Made by a program: the position numbers and the translations under genes
In this document: piece by piece, positions 7,363 to 16,880 of the stretch
Layout: each line of letters opens with the position of its first letter
Position numbering within the stretch: position 1 is the stretch's first letter
The notes under the pieces: model-generated
Database searches by the model: none
What the model was told of the DNA's origin: nothing
What the model saw: the letters and a program-made list of their open reading frames with translations, nothing else
NCBI RefSeq assembly: GCF_009870755.1
Contig: NZ_WLZU01000016.1
Span: 1 to 47,988 of the forward strand
Reading direction: 5' to 3'
DNA length: 47,988 bases
Origin: Streptococcus halichoeri
GTDB lineage: Bacteria > Bacillota > Bacilli > Lactobacillales > Streptococcaceae

Positions 7363-8631
7363 ATGGCATGGAATTGGACAAAAGCATCTGTAATTGGAAT
7401 ATTATCATTGGCTCCAGTGCTAACACTAACTGCTTGTACGAGTGGGGGTACTAAAGATGCTAAAAAAACTAAAGAAGCAGATGGCAAGACTATTGTAGTT
7501 TCTGTTGATGAAGGGTATGCTGACTATATTAATAGCATTAAGGGTGACTTTGAAAAAGAACATAAAATCACCGTCAAAGTTAAAAAAGAAGGCATGATGG
7601 ATACACTTGATAAGTTATCAACAGATGGCCCAACAGGGGCCTCGCCAGATGTCTTTTTAGCCCCCTATGACCGTGTGGGTGGTCTTGGATCTGAAGGTCA
7701 AATTGCTGAGGTAGCCTTGGCTAATAGTAAAGAGTTTGATGATACGGTTAAGAAATTAGTAACTATTAACGGTAAGACTTATGGTGCACCAGATGTGATT
7801 GAAACGTTGGTGGCTTACTATAATAAAGACTTGGTGGCAGATGCTCCAAAAACGTTTGCTGAATTAGAAAGCTTGCAAAAAGATCCAAAATTTGCCTTTG
7901 CTTCTGAGTCAGGTAAAGCCGTTGGTTTTTTGGCCAAGTGGACAGATTTTTATTATGGTTATGGGTTGATTGCTGGTTACGGCAGTTATGTCTTTGGTGA
8001 TAATGGAACTAAGCCAAGCGACCTTGGTCTTGGAAATTCTGGAACTGTGGAAGGTTTAAACTACGCAAAACAGTGGTACAATACCTGGCCGCAAGGAATG
8101 CAAGACACTAAAAAAGCCGGTGACTTTATTACAGAGCAATTCACCTCTAAAAAAGCTGGAGTTATTGTTGACGGCCCATGGGCAGCAAGTTCATTTAAAA
8201 AGGCAGGAGTTAACTTTGGTGTAACAGAGATTCCGACATTAATCAATGGTAAGAAATACCAACCTTTTGCTGGTGGTAAAGCCTGGGTTATTTCCAATTA
8301 TTCTAAAGGAAAAACAGCTGCTCAAAAATTCCTTGACTATGTGACAAATACGGAAAATCAAAAACGATTCTATGATAAAACGCAAGAAATTCCAGCTAAC
8401 TTAACAGCTCGGCATTATGCGTCAGAAGAAGGAAACGAATTAACAAAAGCTGTGGTTAGTCAGTTTGAGAGTGCACAACCAATGCCAAATATTCCAGAAA
8501 TGGCAGAAGTTTGGGAGCCTGGTGCCAATATGTTCTTTAATGTAGCTTCTGGTAAGAAAGGAGCTTCTAAAGCAGCCAAAGAGGCAGCTAAGGCGATTAA
8601 GGTAACGATTGAACAAAAATACGCGGAATAA
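7363..8631 (+). CDS. malX: Maltodextrin-binding lipoprotein (MalX-type)
   Basis: This is the extracellular solute-binding protein of a maltose/maltodextrin ABC importer, tethered to the membrane by lipid. The 422-residue protein has a signal peptide ending in the lipobox LTAC (C25), a short Lys/Thr-rich linker, then a two-lobed family 1 binding protein with DVFLAPYDRVGGL, TYGAPDVIETLVAYYNKDL and DGPWAASSFKKAGV. The ATG at 7363 is chosen because GGAGG (7350-7354) precedes it and it opens the signal peptide. An in-frame start at 7300 would add 21 residues with no ribosome binding site. The gene order malX-enzyme-malC-malD-malA resembles the pneumococcal mal operon. No ATPase gene is present; such streptococcal importers usually borrow MsmK. 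Confidence 0.92.
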   Translation: MAWNWTKASVIGILSLAPVLTLTACTSGGTKDAKKTKEADGKTIVVSVDEGYADYINSIKGDFEKEHKITVKVKKEGMMDTLDKLSTDGPTGASPDVFLAPYDRVGGLGSEGQIAEVALANSKEFDDTVKKLVTINGKTYGAPDVIETLVAYYNKDLVADAPKTFAELESLQKDPKFAFASESGKAVGFLAKWTDFYYGYGLIAGYGSYVFGDNGTKPSDLGLGNSGTVEGLNYAKQWYNTWPQGMQDTKKAGDFITEQFTSKKAGVIVDGPWAASSFKKAGVNFGVTEIPTLINGKKYQPFAGGKAWVISNYSKGKTAAQKFLDYVTNTENQKRFYDKTQEIPANLTARHYASEEGNELTKAVVSQFESAQPMPNIPEMAEVWEPGANMFFNVASGKKGASKAAKEAAKAIKVTIEQKYAE

Positions 8632-8637
8632 AGTAGA

Positions 8638-8680
8638 AAAAGGGAGGCTGGGACAAAGAAATGCACCCAGCTTCTATTTT
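8638..8680 (+). terminator. Attenuating hairpin after malX
   Basis: GGAGGCTGGG (8643-8652) pairs with CCCAGCTTCT (8666-8675), using two G-T pairs, and a short T run follows. A partial terminator here would make more binding protein than enzyme and permease. The GAGGCTGGGACAAA core recurs as a dispersed motif in streptococcal and related genomes. Confidence 0.5.
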
Positions 8681-8801
8681 AAGTTTAATGCTGGTAACGT
8701 TAAACAAGAAGTGGACAAAACAAGTAAGAGTAATTTTAGTTTGCCTCTTTTTGCCGATTAGCTAAGGGTGACTAAAGAAGGACTACTTAATGGAGGTAGA
8801 A

Positions 8802-10505
8802 ATGAATATTGCCGGAATGCTACATATTCCTGATTCGAGATATTGCTTTGCCTTATCTCAAAAAGAACTTGTCATCCGATTACGTGTCGCTAAAGAAGAT
8901 GCAGATATAACCGTTAGTTTGGTGTATGGTCCAAAATATGGTTACCATGACTTCCAAGAAGAATTGGAAATGTCAGTGGCTTACCTAGATCAGGCACATG
9001 CTTATTATGAAACGACTTTGACGCTTGATGACGTAAGGTTAGCTTATATTTTTAAAATTGAGGAAGAAGGTCAGATCTATTATTTTAGTGAGGATGGCTT
9101 AACCACTAGCTATGATTTTTCGAATGGTTTTTATAATTTCTTTCAAATGCCTTATATTAATGCAGTAGACGTTCATCAGGTCATTCCTTGGACAAAAGAC
9201 GCGGTCTTTTACCAAATTTTTGTTGATCGTTTTAATCGTGGGGATTGGGAAAAAGATGACAGTTATGTCAACATGGATTGGTTAGAGAAACCAACTCCTA
9301 AAAGTTTTGCTGGTGGAGATTTAAAGGGGATTACAGACAAGTTACATTATCTCAAGGATCTAGGGATTACTGTGATTTACTTAACCCCGATTTTCCAGTC
9401 CATTAGTAATCATAAATATGATATTAGTGATTACTATGCTATTGACCCTCAATTTGGTAGTAAGCACGATTTGCAAGAGTTGATTGATTTGGCCCATCAA
9501 ATGGGAATCAAGATTATCCTAGACGCTGTCTTTAATCATGCCAGCAGTGATACGATTGAATTTCAAGATGTTTTGCGATATGGCAAGAAGTCTAAATTTT
9601 TTGATTGGTTTATGCTCCATGATGATTACCCATCAATGGAGCTGATTAACTACGAGACCTTTGCCGGATGTGACTATATGCCAAAGTGGAACACCTCAAA
9701 CAGAGATGTTCAAGACTATCTGATTGAGATCGGACGATACTGGATTAGGGAATTTGATATTGATGGGTGGCGCTTAGACGTTTCTGATGAAGTGTCTCAT
9801 GATTTTTGGCGACGTTTTCGCCAAGTCATTAAAGCTGAAAAAGTAGATGCCATTTTGATTGGTGAGAACTGGCATGATGCCTATCCTTATTTGGCAGGGG
9901 ACCAATATGATGGAATCATGAATTATGCTTTCACCAAAGCATGTTTAGATTATTTTGCTTTTGAAACCATGACATCAAAGCAATTGGCTGAAAAATTAAG
10001 TCATATCTTGATGCGAAACACTTGGCAAGTCAATCGCATGAATTTAAATCTCTTGGATTCTCATGATACGCATCGTTTTTTCACTCAAGTTAAGGGGTCA
10101 AAAGGCAAACTTCTGGCTGCTTTAGCATTACTTTTTACGTTTATAGGGATGCCTTGCCTGTATTATGGGACAGAGGTAGCCATGAAAGGAGGTTACGACC
10201 CAGATTCGCGGCGAGGTTTTCCGTGGAATGACGCTGGGTGGGACAAAGTCTTCTTCAATAAGGTGAAGGAAATCATCACTCTTCGTCAGCAGCCGGCTCT
10301 TCAAGAAGGAGCAATCAGCATTGCTCATGACGGAGATTGCTTCATTCTACAGCGCAGCTTAGGTGAACAAATCATTACGCTTGTTTTTAACAATGGGGAG
10401 GCTGCTTATCCTATTAAGGAAAAGGGGCAAGTGTTAACTGGTAATAAGGTGGACAAAGAGCGTGCCCAATTGCTTCCAGGGGGCTTTGTAGTGATAAGTG
10501 ACTAA
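8802..10505 (+). CDS. Cytoplasmic GH13 cyclomaltodextrinase / neopullulanase
   Basis: A GH13 alpha-glucosidase-type enzyme that should break cyclodextrins, maltodextrins or pullulan fragments inside the cell; it has no signal peptide. An N-terminal beta domain (about 1-115) precedes the barrel. Barrel motifs are DAVFNH (241-246), the nucleophile D326 in DGWRLDVSDE, the acid/base E355 in LIGENWHD and the transition-state residue D422 in SHDTHRF. The length of 567 residues suits the cyclomaltodextrinase/neopullulanase subfamily, and the exact substrate cannot be read from sequence. The ATG at 8802 is preferred because GGAGG lies just upstream; the ATG at 8790 overlaps that site. It lies between the binding protein and permease genes of its own substrate importer. 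Confidence 0.92.
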   Translation: MNIAGMLHIPDSRYCFALSQKELVIRLRVAKEDADITVSLVYGPKYGYHDFQEELEMSVAYLDQAHAYYETTLTLDDVRLAYIFKIEEEGQIYYFSEDGLTTSYDFSNGFYNFFQMPYINAVDVHQVIPWTKDAVFYQIFVDRFNRGDWEKDDSYVNMDWLEKPTPKSFAGGDLKGITDKLHYLKDLGITVIYLTPIFQSISNHKYDISDYYAIDPQFGSKHDLQELIDLAHQMGIKIILDAVFNHASSDTIEFQDVLRYGKKSKFFDWFMLHDDYPSMELINYETFAGCDYMPKWNTSNRDVQDYLIEIGRYWIREFDIDGWRLDVSDEVSHDFWRRFRQVIKAEKVDAILIGENWHDAYPYLAGDQYDGIMNYAFTKACLDYFAFETMTSKQLAEKLSHILMRNTWQVNRMNLNLLDSHDTHRFFTQVKGSKGKLLAALALLFTFIGMPCLYYGTEVAMKGGYDPDSRRGFPWNDAGWDKVFFNKVKEIITLRQQPALQEGAISIAHDGDCFILQRSLGEQIITLVFNNGEAAYPIKEKGQVLTGNKVDKERAQLLPGGFVVISD

Positions 10506-10626
10506 GAATACCGGTTTAGATGGAAAAAATGATGAACTGAAGACATCAGTGGTTAGGTATTCACCTGATAAAGTAGCTGATCGAATCAGGATAGCCTTAA
10601 ATCATTTATGGAAAGAGGAATAAAAA

Positions 10627-11931
10627 ATGGTAGTTAACCAAAGACAGCGAAAGCCCCATCTAGCTATGTGGCTATCTCTTATCCCAGGTTTGGGACAATT
10701 ATATAATAAGCAAACCGTTAAAGGCGTGGTCTTGCTCCTTATTTTTTTGCTGGAATTGTTAGAAATGGTGTTTTGGGGAATTCCTGCTTTAGCAGGTCTT
10801 TACAGTCTTGGAAGTGTCCCCATGCAAGATCACTCTTTGTTCATGTTGATTAAAGGGGCTATGCAATTAGTTATCTTAGCCTTATTTGTCATTTTTCATT
10901 TGGTTGCTATGAGGGATGCTAGGTTAGTTACTCGACAACAAAATGAAGGTAAAAAGGTTCCTGTAACAGCCAAGGAGACCCTTGAGGTTATTTATGAAAA
11001 GGGCTTTCCCTACTTGCTCATTATTCCTGCCTATTTGGCCATGGCTTTCGCGATTATTTTTCCGGTTTTGGTGACCTTATTAATTGCCTTTACCAATTAC
11101 GATTTTAGGCATATCCCTCCTTATCGCTTATTGGATTGGGTGGGCTTGAAAAACTTCCTTAATATCTTAGAATTAAGCACCTTCAAAACAGCATTTACGT
11201 CTGTTTTGTCATGGACGCTGATCTGGACCCTAGCAGCGACAAGTCTTCAGATTATTATTGGCATTGCCACGGCTGTTATTGCTAATCAGTCGTTTATTAG
11301 AGGAAAACGCCTCTTTGGTGTGATATTCTTATTACCGTGGGCAGTTCCAGCCTTTATCTCTATTATGAGCTTTGGTAATTTTTTTAATGATTCTATTGGA
11401 GCCATGAATGTTCAAGTTCTACCTTTCATCGAGAAATTCCTTCCTTTTGTTGATTTTGGCATTGTGCCTTGGAAGACAAATCCTTTTTGGACAAAGGTAG
11501 CTGTGATTATGGTGCAAGGTTGGCTAGGATTTCCCTATATCTACATTTTGGTATCAGGCATTTTGCAGGCCATTCCAGCTGATTTGTACGAAGCAGCAAC
11601 AGTTGATGGTGCGACCGTCTTGCAGAAATTCCGTCATATTACGCTACCTATGATTTTTGCAGTTGCAGCTCCAACCCTTATTTCACAATATACCTTTAAC
11701 TTCAACAACTTCTCTATTATTTACCTTTTTAATAATGGGGGACCTGGTACTGTTGGAGGCGGAGCTGGGACAACCGACATACTGATTTCTTGGATTTATA
11801 AATTAACTACACAGACGTCACCACAATTTTCAATGGCATCAGCAGTGACCTTAATCATTTCTGTAATAGTGATTTCAGTGTCTTTGATTACCTTTAGGAA
11901 ATTTAAAGCTTTTGATATGGAGGAGAGATAG
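10627..11931 (+). CDS. malC: Maltodextrin ABC transporter permease (MalC/MalF-type)
   Basis: The first membrane subunit of the maltodextrin importer. The 434-residue protein has an extra N-terminal membrane region (GLGQLYNKQ followed by two hydrophobic helices, about 12-100), then a core of six helices with the ATPase-contacting EAA loop [21 protein letters not shown] near residue 320. The extended N-terminus is usual for MalF-type proteins. AGAGGAA precedes the ATG. The stop codon overlaps the malD start by one base (TAGTG), so the two permease subunits are translationally coupled and should form a heterodimer. Confidence 0.92.
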   Translation: MVVNQRQRKPHLAMWLSLIPGLGQLYNKQTVKGVVLLLIFLLELLEMVFWGIPALAGLYSLGSVPMQDHSLFMLIKGAMQLVILALFVIFHLVAMRDARLVTRQQNEGKKVPVTAKETLEVIYEKGFPYLLIIPAYLAMAFAIIFPVLVTLLIAFTNYDFRHIPPYRLLDWVGLKNFLNILELSTFKTAFTSVLSWTLIWTLAATSLQIIIGIATAVIANQSFIRGKRLFGVIFLLPWAVPAFISIMSFGNFFNDSIGAMNVQVLPFIEKFLPFVDFGIVPWKTNPFWTKVAVIMVQGWLGFPYIYILVSGILQAIPADLYEAATVDGATVLQKFRHITLPMIFAVAAPTLISQYTFNFNNFSIIYLFNNGGPGTVGGGAGTTDILISWIYKLTTQTSPQFSMASAVTLIISVIVISVSLITFRKFKAFDMEER

Positions 11932-12791
11932 TGAGAAAGACTTATGTTGCAATGTCAATGAAACACAAACGTTTTTTAGCCCAATTATTAACTTATATCT
12001 ATCTAATATCTTTAGCTATCGTGATTTTATTTCCAATACTAGTAACGGTCAGCTCAGCTTTTCGACCAGGAAATACAACAGCCTTTAGCTTTCATTTTAA
12101 CGGGCCGTGGACCTTGGCTAACTTTAGGACGCTCTTTCAAGATACCTTATATTTGCGGTGGTATTGGAATACCTTAATTGTGGCCTTCTTTACGATGCTG
12201 ATTCAGGTAGCCGTCATTACCTTAACAGGCTATGCGTATAGCCGTTACCATTTCTTTGGCCGCAAAAAAAGTTTGGTTTTTTTCTTAGTCGTCCAAATGG
12301 TTCCTACGATGGCGGCTTTAACGGCTTACTTTGTCATGGCCTGGCTATTTAATGCTTTAAATCAGTATTGGTTTTTGATTTTGATTTACGTGGGTGGTGG
12401 TATTCCGATGAATGCCTGGTTGATGAAGGGCTATTTTGACACAGTTCCTTATGATTTAGACGAATCTGCTAAGTTGGATGGTTCTGGACATTTTAGAACT
12501 TTTTATCAGATTGTCCTTCCCCTTGTACGACCGATGATTGCAGTGCAATCTTTATGGGCTTTTATGGGGCCTTTTGGGGATTTTATGTTGGCTAAATTCT
12601 TGTTACGCGCTCAAGAAAAATATACGGTAGCAGTTGGTCTGCAGTCTTTTATCACCAATGATGCTAGAAATCCCAAGGTAACCTTGTTTGCTGCGGGAGC
12701 TATTTTGATTGCAGTGCCTATTTCAGTTCTCTTTTTCTTCTTACAAAAGAATTTTGTTTCAGGTTTAACCAGTGGTGGCACCAAGGGCTAA
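11931..12791 (+). CDS. malD: Maltodextrin ABC transporter permease (MalD/MalG-type)
   Basis: The second permease subunit, 286 residues with six predicted membrane helices and the EAA loop [21 protein letters not shown]. It starts with GTG at 11931, seven bases after GGAGG (11919-11923) and overlapping the malC stop by one base. It pairs with the preceding permease to form the translocation channel for oligosaccharides delivered by the MalX lipoprotein. No ATP-binding subunit gene is seen anywhere in the cluster, so an ATPase encoded elsewhere must energise it. Confidence 0.93.
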   Translation: MRKTYVAMSMKHKRFLAQLLTYIYLISLAIVILFPILVTVSSAFRPGNTTAFSFHFNGPWTLANFRTLFQDTLYLRWYWNTLIVAFFTMLIQVAVITLTGYAYSRYHFFGRKKSLVFFLVVQMVPTMAALTAYFVMAWLFNALNQYWFLILIYVGGGIPMNAWLMKGYFDTVPYDLDESAKLDGSGHFRTFYQIVLPLVRPMIAVQSLWAFMGPFGDFMLAKFLLRAQEKYTVAVGLQSFITNDARNPKVTLFAAGAILIAVPISVLFFFLQKNFVSGLTSGGTKG

Positions 12792-12811
12792 GTTGACAAG
12801 GAGTATTTTTA

Positions 12812-13639
12812 ATGCCAGATAAAAAGCAATTTCCTATTTCTTACATCTCGCATTGCCGATCTCCTAAGGCAATGTTTGCCAGTCGAGGTGAGTTTTCTTG
12901 GTGGCAAAACCTTCTGATCATTGTTTTTTTGAATGCCTTAATGATGATTCCGGTCACTTTACACTATGCTCGCATGCCAACGTATCCCTTAGAGCGGATT
13001 GTGGCTAAGAGTTTGGCTCCCATCACGGACAAGACTTATCACGCATTGACGCAAGGCAAAATTGAGGAAAATACGTTTCAGGGTCCATCTCTCATTTGTC
13101 GAGATGGCGAATTAGTGCTAGCTGTTTTACCGACAAAGAGAGACTTAGAAAAATTAACAGCAGAATCAACCAGACAAATTATTGTTACTCACAATGAGTG
13201 GCGGTTTATTGAGCCAAAAGGCAAGGAACTGAGAGCACAAGTTAGAGGTAAGGACCAGTCATTGGTCACGTTGACAACAGCCAAAGCAGTTAGGGCCTTT
13301 GTCAACCAGCAATGGTATGACAGTAACAAAGCCAGTGTACTTGCTTTTCTTTTGCTTAGTTTTGCCCTCATGGTCTATGTGGGAACTGTTATTGTGATTG
13401 GTCTGGGTGCTTTCTTCTTGGCTCTGACAAAACAATCACGCTTGTTTATGATTCGAAGCTTTTCAGAAGGTCTTGGATTGATGGTTAATTGTTTGGCTTG
13501 GCCAAGTTTGCTAGCTATCCTACTGAGTTTTTTTATCCAGGACCCGATCTTAGTCATGAATTGCCAAGTGTTTGGAACCTTACTGATGCTGACTGTGGTA
13601 TTTTATAAAACGCATTTTAGAGACGATTTGAAGGTATGA
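12812..13639 (+). CDS. malA: MalA-type membrane protein (DUF1189)
   Basis: A 275-residue membrane protein like the pneumococcal maltodextrin-utilization protein MalA. It has one N-terminal helix (about 30-50), a soluble extracellular domain of about 110 residues (about 55-175), and three C-terminal helices ([19 protein letters not shown] onward). The biochemical role of this family is not established. It is the last gene of the operon, with GACAAGGAG as ribosome binding site and a strong terminator after the stop codon. The assignment rests on membrane layout, the N-terminal [23 protein letters not shown] pattern split over residues 11-33, and the gene order. Confidence 0.8.
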   Translation: MPDKKQFPISYISHCRSPKAMFASRGEFSWWQNLLIIVFLNALMMIPVTLHYARMPTYPLERIVAKSLAPITDKTYHALTQGKIEENTFQGPSLICRDGELVLAVLPTKRDLEKLTAESTRQIIVTHNEWRFIEPKGKELRAQVRGKDQSLVTLTTAKAVRAFVNQQWYDSNKASVLAFLLLSFALMVYVGTVIVIGLGAFFLALTKQSRLFMIRSFSEGLGLMVNCLAWPSLLAILLSFFIQDPILVMNCQVFGTLLMLTVVFYKTHFRDDLKV

Positions 13640-13654
13640 GTTGATCCTTAACAT

Positions 13655-13693
13655 AAAAACCCTTTCTCCTCCAGACGAGGGGAAAGGGTTTTT
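13655..13693. terminator. Convergent terminator between malA and malR
   Basis: AAAAACCCTTTCTCC pairs with GGGGAAAGGGTTTTT. A and T tracts on both sides let it serve malA on the plus strand and malR on the minus strand. Confidence 0.8.
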
Positions 13694-13732
13694 CTTAAAA
13701 AGGGTGGTCAGATATAGACTAACTTTCTGCTA

Positions 13733-14530
13733 TTACACCAGAAGGTTGTGATTTTTATCGGACTGGCGTTTCTTGGCCCATTCGATAGCATTTAAGATGA
13801 CTTGGCCTTTTTGGGAATGAAAGCTTGGACAATAGAGGTTCTGTGGCTTGTTGCCAAAGAATTGATTTAAACTCTCATCAATCAGCAAAAGATTATCTTT
13901 TTCAAAGTAAGTTAGTTCTCTCATATCATCAACTATATGTAGCTGTGGAAAAAGAGAAGAGATATGCTCATACCGTTCTTGATTATTTATAGGCAAGGTG
14001 AGTAGACTATAGGTATCACCATTGAAAAACTGATCTGCCTGGTCTTTGAGAGCCACATAATCTGTATTAATCTGAAAAAAGAGGGGATCATCGATGAAGC
14101 TGTCAATAGCAATTAAAGGTTTGAAATTAAGTTTTCCAATCTTATAAAAGCTGTCACTATCAATATCCAAAGTCAAGATTAAATCAGCCCAATCAAATTT
14201 TTCAATGCTATCTTCATTGAGACAGACCAGTTGATAATCCTGTTCATGCAGTCGCTGAGAAAGGCAGCTGATAGTATGCAGTTGTTCTGCTCTAGCTAGG
14301 ATAGAATCAGCGTATTTATAATAAAGAACCACACTGTTGGATTGACGTGTCACCAATGATCTGGCTGCTTGATTAGGTGTATAGTTAAGAAGGTTGCTAA
14401 TATGAAGGACCTTATTGCGGGTTTCTTCGCTGATTTTTTGATCGTCGCGCTGGTTTAATACGTAAGAAACCGTCGCCACAGAAACGCCTGCTTCTCGCGC
14501 AATATCTTTAATGGTAATTTTCGATGTCAT
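13733..14530 (-). CDS. malR: LacI-family transcriptional repressor (MalR-like)
   Basis: A DNA-binding regulator, very probably of the adjacent maltodextrin operon. The N-terminus is a clear LacI helix-turn-helix, TIKDIAREAGVSVATVSYVLN at about 6-26 with one residue more than the minimal motif, followed by the hinge helix NQAARSLVT. At 265 residues it is some 60-70 shorter than usual LacI-family members (about 330). The effector domain is divergent and seems to lack a full C-terminal lobe, so it may bind its effector differently or be partly degenerate. It has its own promoter. The likely operator is the palindrome at 7219-7234. Confidence 0.85.
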   Translation of the reverse strand: MTSKITIKDIAREAGVSVATVSYVLNQRDDQKISEETRNKVLHISNLLNYTPNQAARSLVTRQSNSVVLYYKYADSILARAEQLHTISCLSQRLHEQDYQLVCLNEDSIEKFDWADLILTLDIDSDSFYKIGKLNFKPLIAIDSFIDDPLFFQINTDYVALKDQADQFFNGDTYSLLTLPINNQERYEHISSLFPQLHIVDDMRELTYFEKDNLLLIDESLNQFFGNKPQNLYCPSFHSQKGQVILNAIEWAKKRQSDKNHNLLV

Positions 14531-14536
14531 AGTTTT

Positions 14537-14565
14537 GTTATATCCAAATTCATGGTAAAAGTCAA
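14537..14565 (-). promoter_or_regulatory. malR promoter
   Basis: On the minus strand TTGACT (14565-14560), a 17-base spacer and TATAAC (14542-14537) end 6 bases before the malR start codon. With such a short distance the transcript would begin at or next to the start codon, so it may be leaderless. A partial cre-like sequence (12 of 14) lies further upstream at 14592-14605. Confidence 0.65.
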
Positions 14566-14745
14566 GAAATCCTTGATGCGTTTGCTTTATAAGAAAACGC
14601 TAGCGCCTACCTTGCATCGCTAAGCTAATCGCCAGCTTTTAAGCTATTCTAGACACTCTTGTTAGTTAGAAGGGCTATAAGGGGTGTAAATCAGTCTATC
14701 TGAGGCGCTTTGCATTGGTTTTTTATCGCTTTTGCCCTTGCTTTA

Positions 14746-14754
14746 TGTTATAAT
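14746..14754 (+). promoter_or_regulatory. Extended -10 promoter of the gacB polysaccharide operon
   Basis: TGTTATAAT is a consensus extended -10 element 35 bases before the gacB start. No clear -35 box is present, which extended -10 promoters tolerate. Because rmlD is now 8 kb away, this is the likely promoter of the 13-gene glycan operon. Confidence 0.55.
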
Positions 14755-14788
14755 AACATGGATTATTTCTAGAATGGGGCTTATTGAC

Positions 14789-15943
14789 ATGCAGCATGTT
14801 TTTATCATAGGTAGTCGAGGACTGCCTGCAAACTATGGGGGTTTTGAAACATTTGTTGAAGAGCTAGTCTCTCATCGAAAGTCTGATAAAATCTGCTATC
14901 ATGTTGCCTGTTTATCAGATACAAAGCACAAGCGACATGACACCTACTTGGGTGTTGATTGCTTTTTCATTAATCCGCCTCAAGTTGGAGCAGCGCGTGT
15001 TATTCTGTATGATATGATGGCTATCGGCTATGCCTTAGACTATTGTCAGCAACATCACATCTCACAGCCAATCGTATATGTTTTGGGCAATACCATAGGT
15101 GCCTTTATTAAGCCCTTTGCTAAAAAAATCCATCAGATGCAAGGCAAACTTTTTGTCAATCCTGATGGTCTAGAATGGAAGCGGGCAAAATGGTCAAAGC
15201 CGGTACAACGGTACTTAAAATATGCTGAAAAACAAATGACTAAAGCCGCAGATATGATCATTTCAGATAATCAGGGGATTGCTGATTATATCCAGAAAGT
15301 CTACCCATGGTCACAGACAACCTTTATTGCCTATGGTACAGATCTGACCCAATCTAGCTTAACCGCTCAAAGTGATCAGGTTCGCAGCTATTTTCAAAAA
15401 CACGGCATTACTGAAAAAGGTTACTACTTAGTTGTTGGTCGTTTTGTGCCTGAAAACAACTATGAAACACTGATTCGGGAGTTTATGGCCAGTGATACCT
15501 CACGTGATTTAGTCCTTATTTGCAATTACCAAGGGAATTCCTATGTCACTGAATTGAAACATGCCACCGGCTTTACTCAGGATGCTCGGATTAAGTTTGT
15601 TGGCACTGTCTATGACAAGGCACTCTTGAGCTACATTCGGCAAAATGCCTTTGCCTATATTCATGGACATGAGGTCGGAGGAACTAATCCTGGCTTACTT
15701 GAAGCACTTGCCCATACCGATTTAAATTTAGTTTTAGACGTCCCTTTTAATCAATCGGTCGCCCAGAAAACAGCCCTGTATTGGACCAAGAAAAACCAGG
15801 AATTAGCGCAGCTGATTGACAGCGTTGATAAACAAGAGACCTTTGAAGACTTAGGCAGGCAAGCAAAACAACACATGGCTCAGACTTATACTTGGGAAAA
15901 GATAGTCGCAGCCTACGAGGCTTTATTTTTAGATGAAAATTAA
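14789..15943 (+). CDS. gacB: GacB-like rhamnosyltransferase, initiating enzyme of the wall rhamnan
   Basis: In group A streptococci GacB adds the first L-rhamnose to GlcNAc-pyrophosphoryl-undecaprenol on the inner membrane face. This 384-residue protein starts MQHVFIIGSRGLPANYGGFE, the hallmark of the family (DUF1972 followed by a GT4-type C-terminal lobe), and carries NPDGLEWKRAKWSKP and the donor-site region HEVGGTNPGLLEAL. The ATG at 14789 reproduces the known GacB N-terminus; upstream in-frame starts at 14732 and 14774 add unrelated residues, and 14732 lies before the promoter. The ribosome binding site is weak. The stop overlaps gacC by 11 bases. Confidence 0.92.
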   Translation: MQHVFIIGSRGLPANYGGFETFVEELVSHRKSDKICYHVACLSDTKHKRHDTYLGVDCFFINPPQVGAARVILYDMMAIGYALDYCQQHHISQPIVYVLGNTIGAFIKPFAKKIHQMQGKLFVNPDGLEWKRAKWSKPVQRYLKYAEKQMTKAADMIISDNQGIADYIQKVYPWSQTTFIAYGTDLTQSSLTAQSDQVRSYFQKHGITEKGYYLVVGRFVPENNYETLIREFMASDTSRDLVLICNYQGNSYVTELKHATGFTQDARIKFVGTVYDKALLSYIRQNAFAYIHGHEVGGTNPGLLEALAHTDLNLVLDVPFNQSVAQKTALYWTKKNQELAQLIDSVDKQETFEDLGRQAKQHMAQTYTWEKIVAAYEALFLDEN

Positions 15944-16880
15944 TATTTTGATGTCCACCTACAATGGTGAAGCTTACCTAGCGCAACAAATTCAAAGCAT
16001 TCAAAATCAGACAGTGACAGATTGGAAGCTGTTGATTCGAGATGATGGCTCGACTGATCAAACCCCCGAGATTATTAAGGCCTTTGAAGCACAAGATTCA
16101 AGAATTCAGTTTATTAATCGTGATGATCGGCAAAACTTTGGGGTCATTAAAAATTTTTACACCTTGTTAAAGTATGATCAAGCGGACATTTACTGTTTTA
16201 GTGATCAAGATGATGTTTGGTTAAAAGACAAGCTTGAGACTCAGCTCAGCGCTTTTACAAATCAGCCTGCGCAGTTGCCTGTGATGGTTTATATGGATCT
16301 TAAGGTGGTTGATCAAGACCTCAATGTTTTGAACGAAAGCATGATTCGCTCACAATCAGCCCATCCTAATACTAAACTGGTCCAAGAGCTAACAGAAAAC
16401 GCTGTTACAGGTGGAGTTTCGGCAATTAACCATGCCTTGGCGCAAAAATGGACCCGCTATGATGGCCTTATTATGCATGATTGGTATTTGGCGCTTCTAG
16501 CAACGGCCCTTGGAAAGTTAATTTATATTGATCAGCCTGGTGAATTATACCGTCAGCATGCCAATAATGTGCTGGGTGCACGAACCTTAGACAAGCGTTT
16601 TAAGTTATTTCGCCAGGGCCCTAAAAAACTCTTTACCCGTTACTGGCACTTAATTCATCAATCCCAAGTGCAGGCCCAACATATCATTGATGATTATGCG
16701 ACAGAGCTTACGCCTGAGAAGCATCAGCTTTTAGCAGACTATGTGGATTTTGATCAGCAACCGTTTAGAGAACGGCTTAGACGGCTCATCAAGCATCGCT
16801 ACACCAAAAATCAATGGAAACATATCATTGTTTTTCGGTTATTACTCCTAACAAATCTTTATAATGCGAGAACAAAATGA
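15933..16880 (+). CDS. gacC: GacC-like GT2 rhamnosyltransferase
   Basis: A GT2 family glycosyltransferase resembling GacC, which extends the rhamnose chain on the lipid carrier using dTDP-rhamnose. The 315-residue protein has a GT-A fold start (MSTYNGEAYLAQQI), RDDGSTDQT and the metal/nucleotide motif SDQDDVW, then GELYRQHANNVLGAR, which is typical of this family. It overlaps gacB by 11 bases and the next gene by 4, so translation is coupled. The frameshifted gene at 4792 is its paralogue. It should act at the cytoplasmic membrane surface. The specificity is inferred from GAS GacC similarity. Confidence 0.88.
   Translation: MKINILMSTYNGEAYLAQQIQSIQNQTVTDWKLLIRDDGSTDQTPEIIKAFEAQDSRIQFINRDDRQNFGVIKNFYTLLKYDQADIYCFSDQDDVWLKDKLETQLSAFTNQPAQLPVMVYMDLKVVDQDLNVLNESMIRSQSAHPNTKLVQELTENAVTGGVSAINHALAQKWTRYDGLIMHDWYLALLATALGKLIYIDQPGELYRQHANNVLGARTLDKRFKLFRQGPKKLFTRYWHLIHQSQVQAQHIIDDYATELTPEKHQLLADYVDFDQQPFRERLRRLIKHRYTKNQWKHIIVFRLLLLTNLYNARTK

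Noticed and set aside
14592..14605. cre site upstream of malR
   Set aside because: It matches the consensus at only 12 of 14 positions and lies upstream of the promoter, so it is mentioned but not called.
14732..14788. N-terminal extension of gacB
   Set aside because: The start at 14732 lies before the TATAAT box, and the added residues are unlike the known GacB N-terminus.
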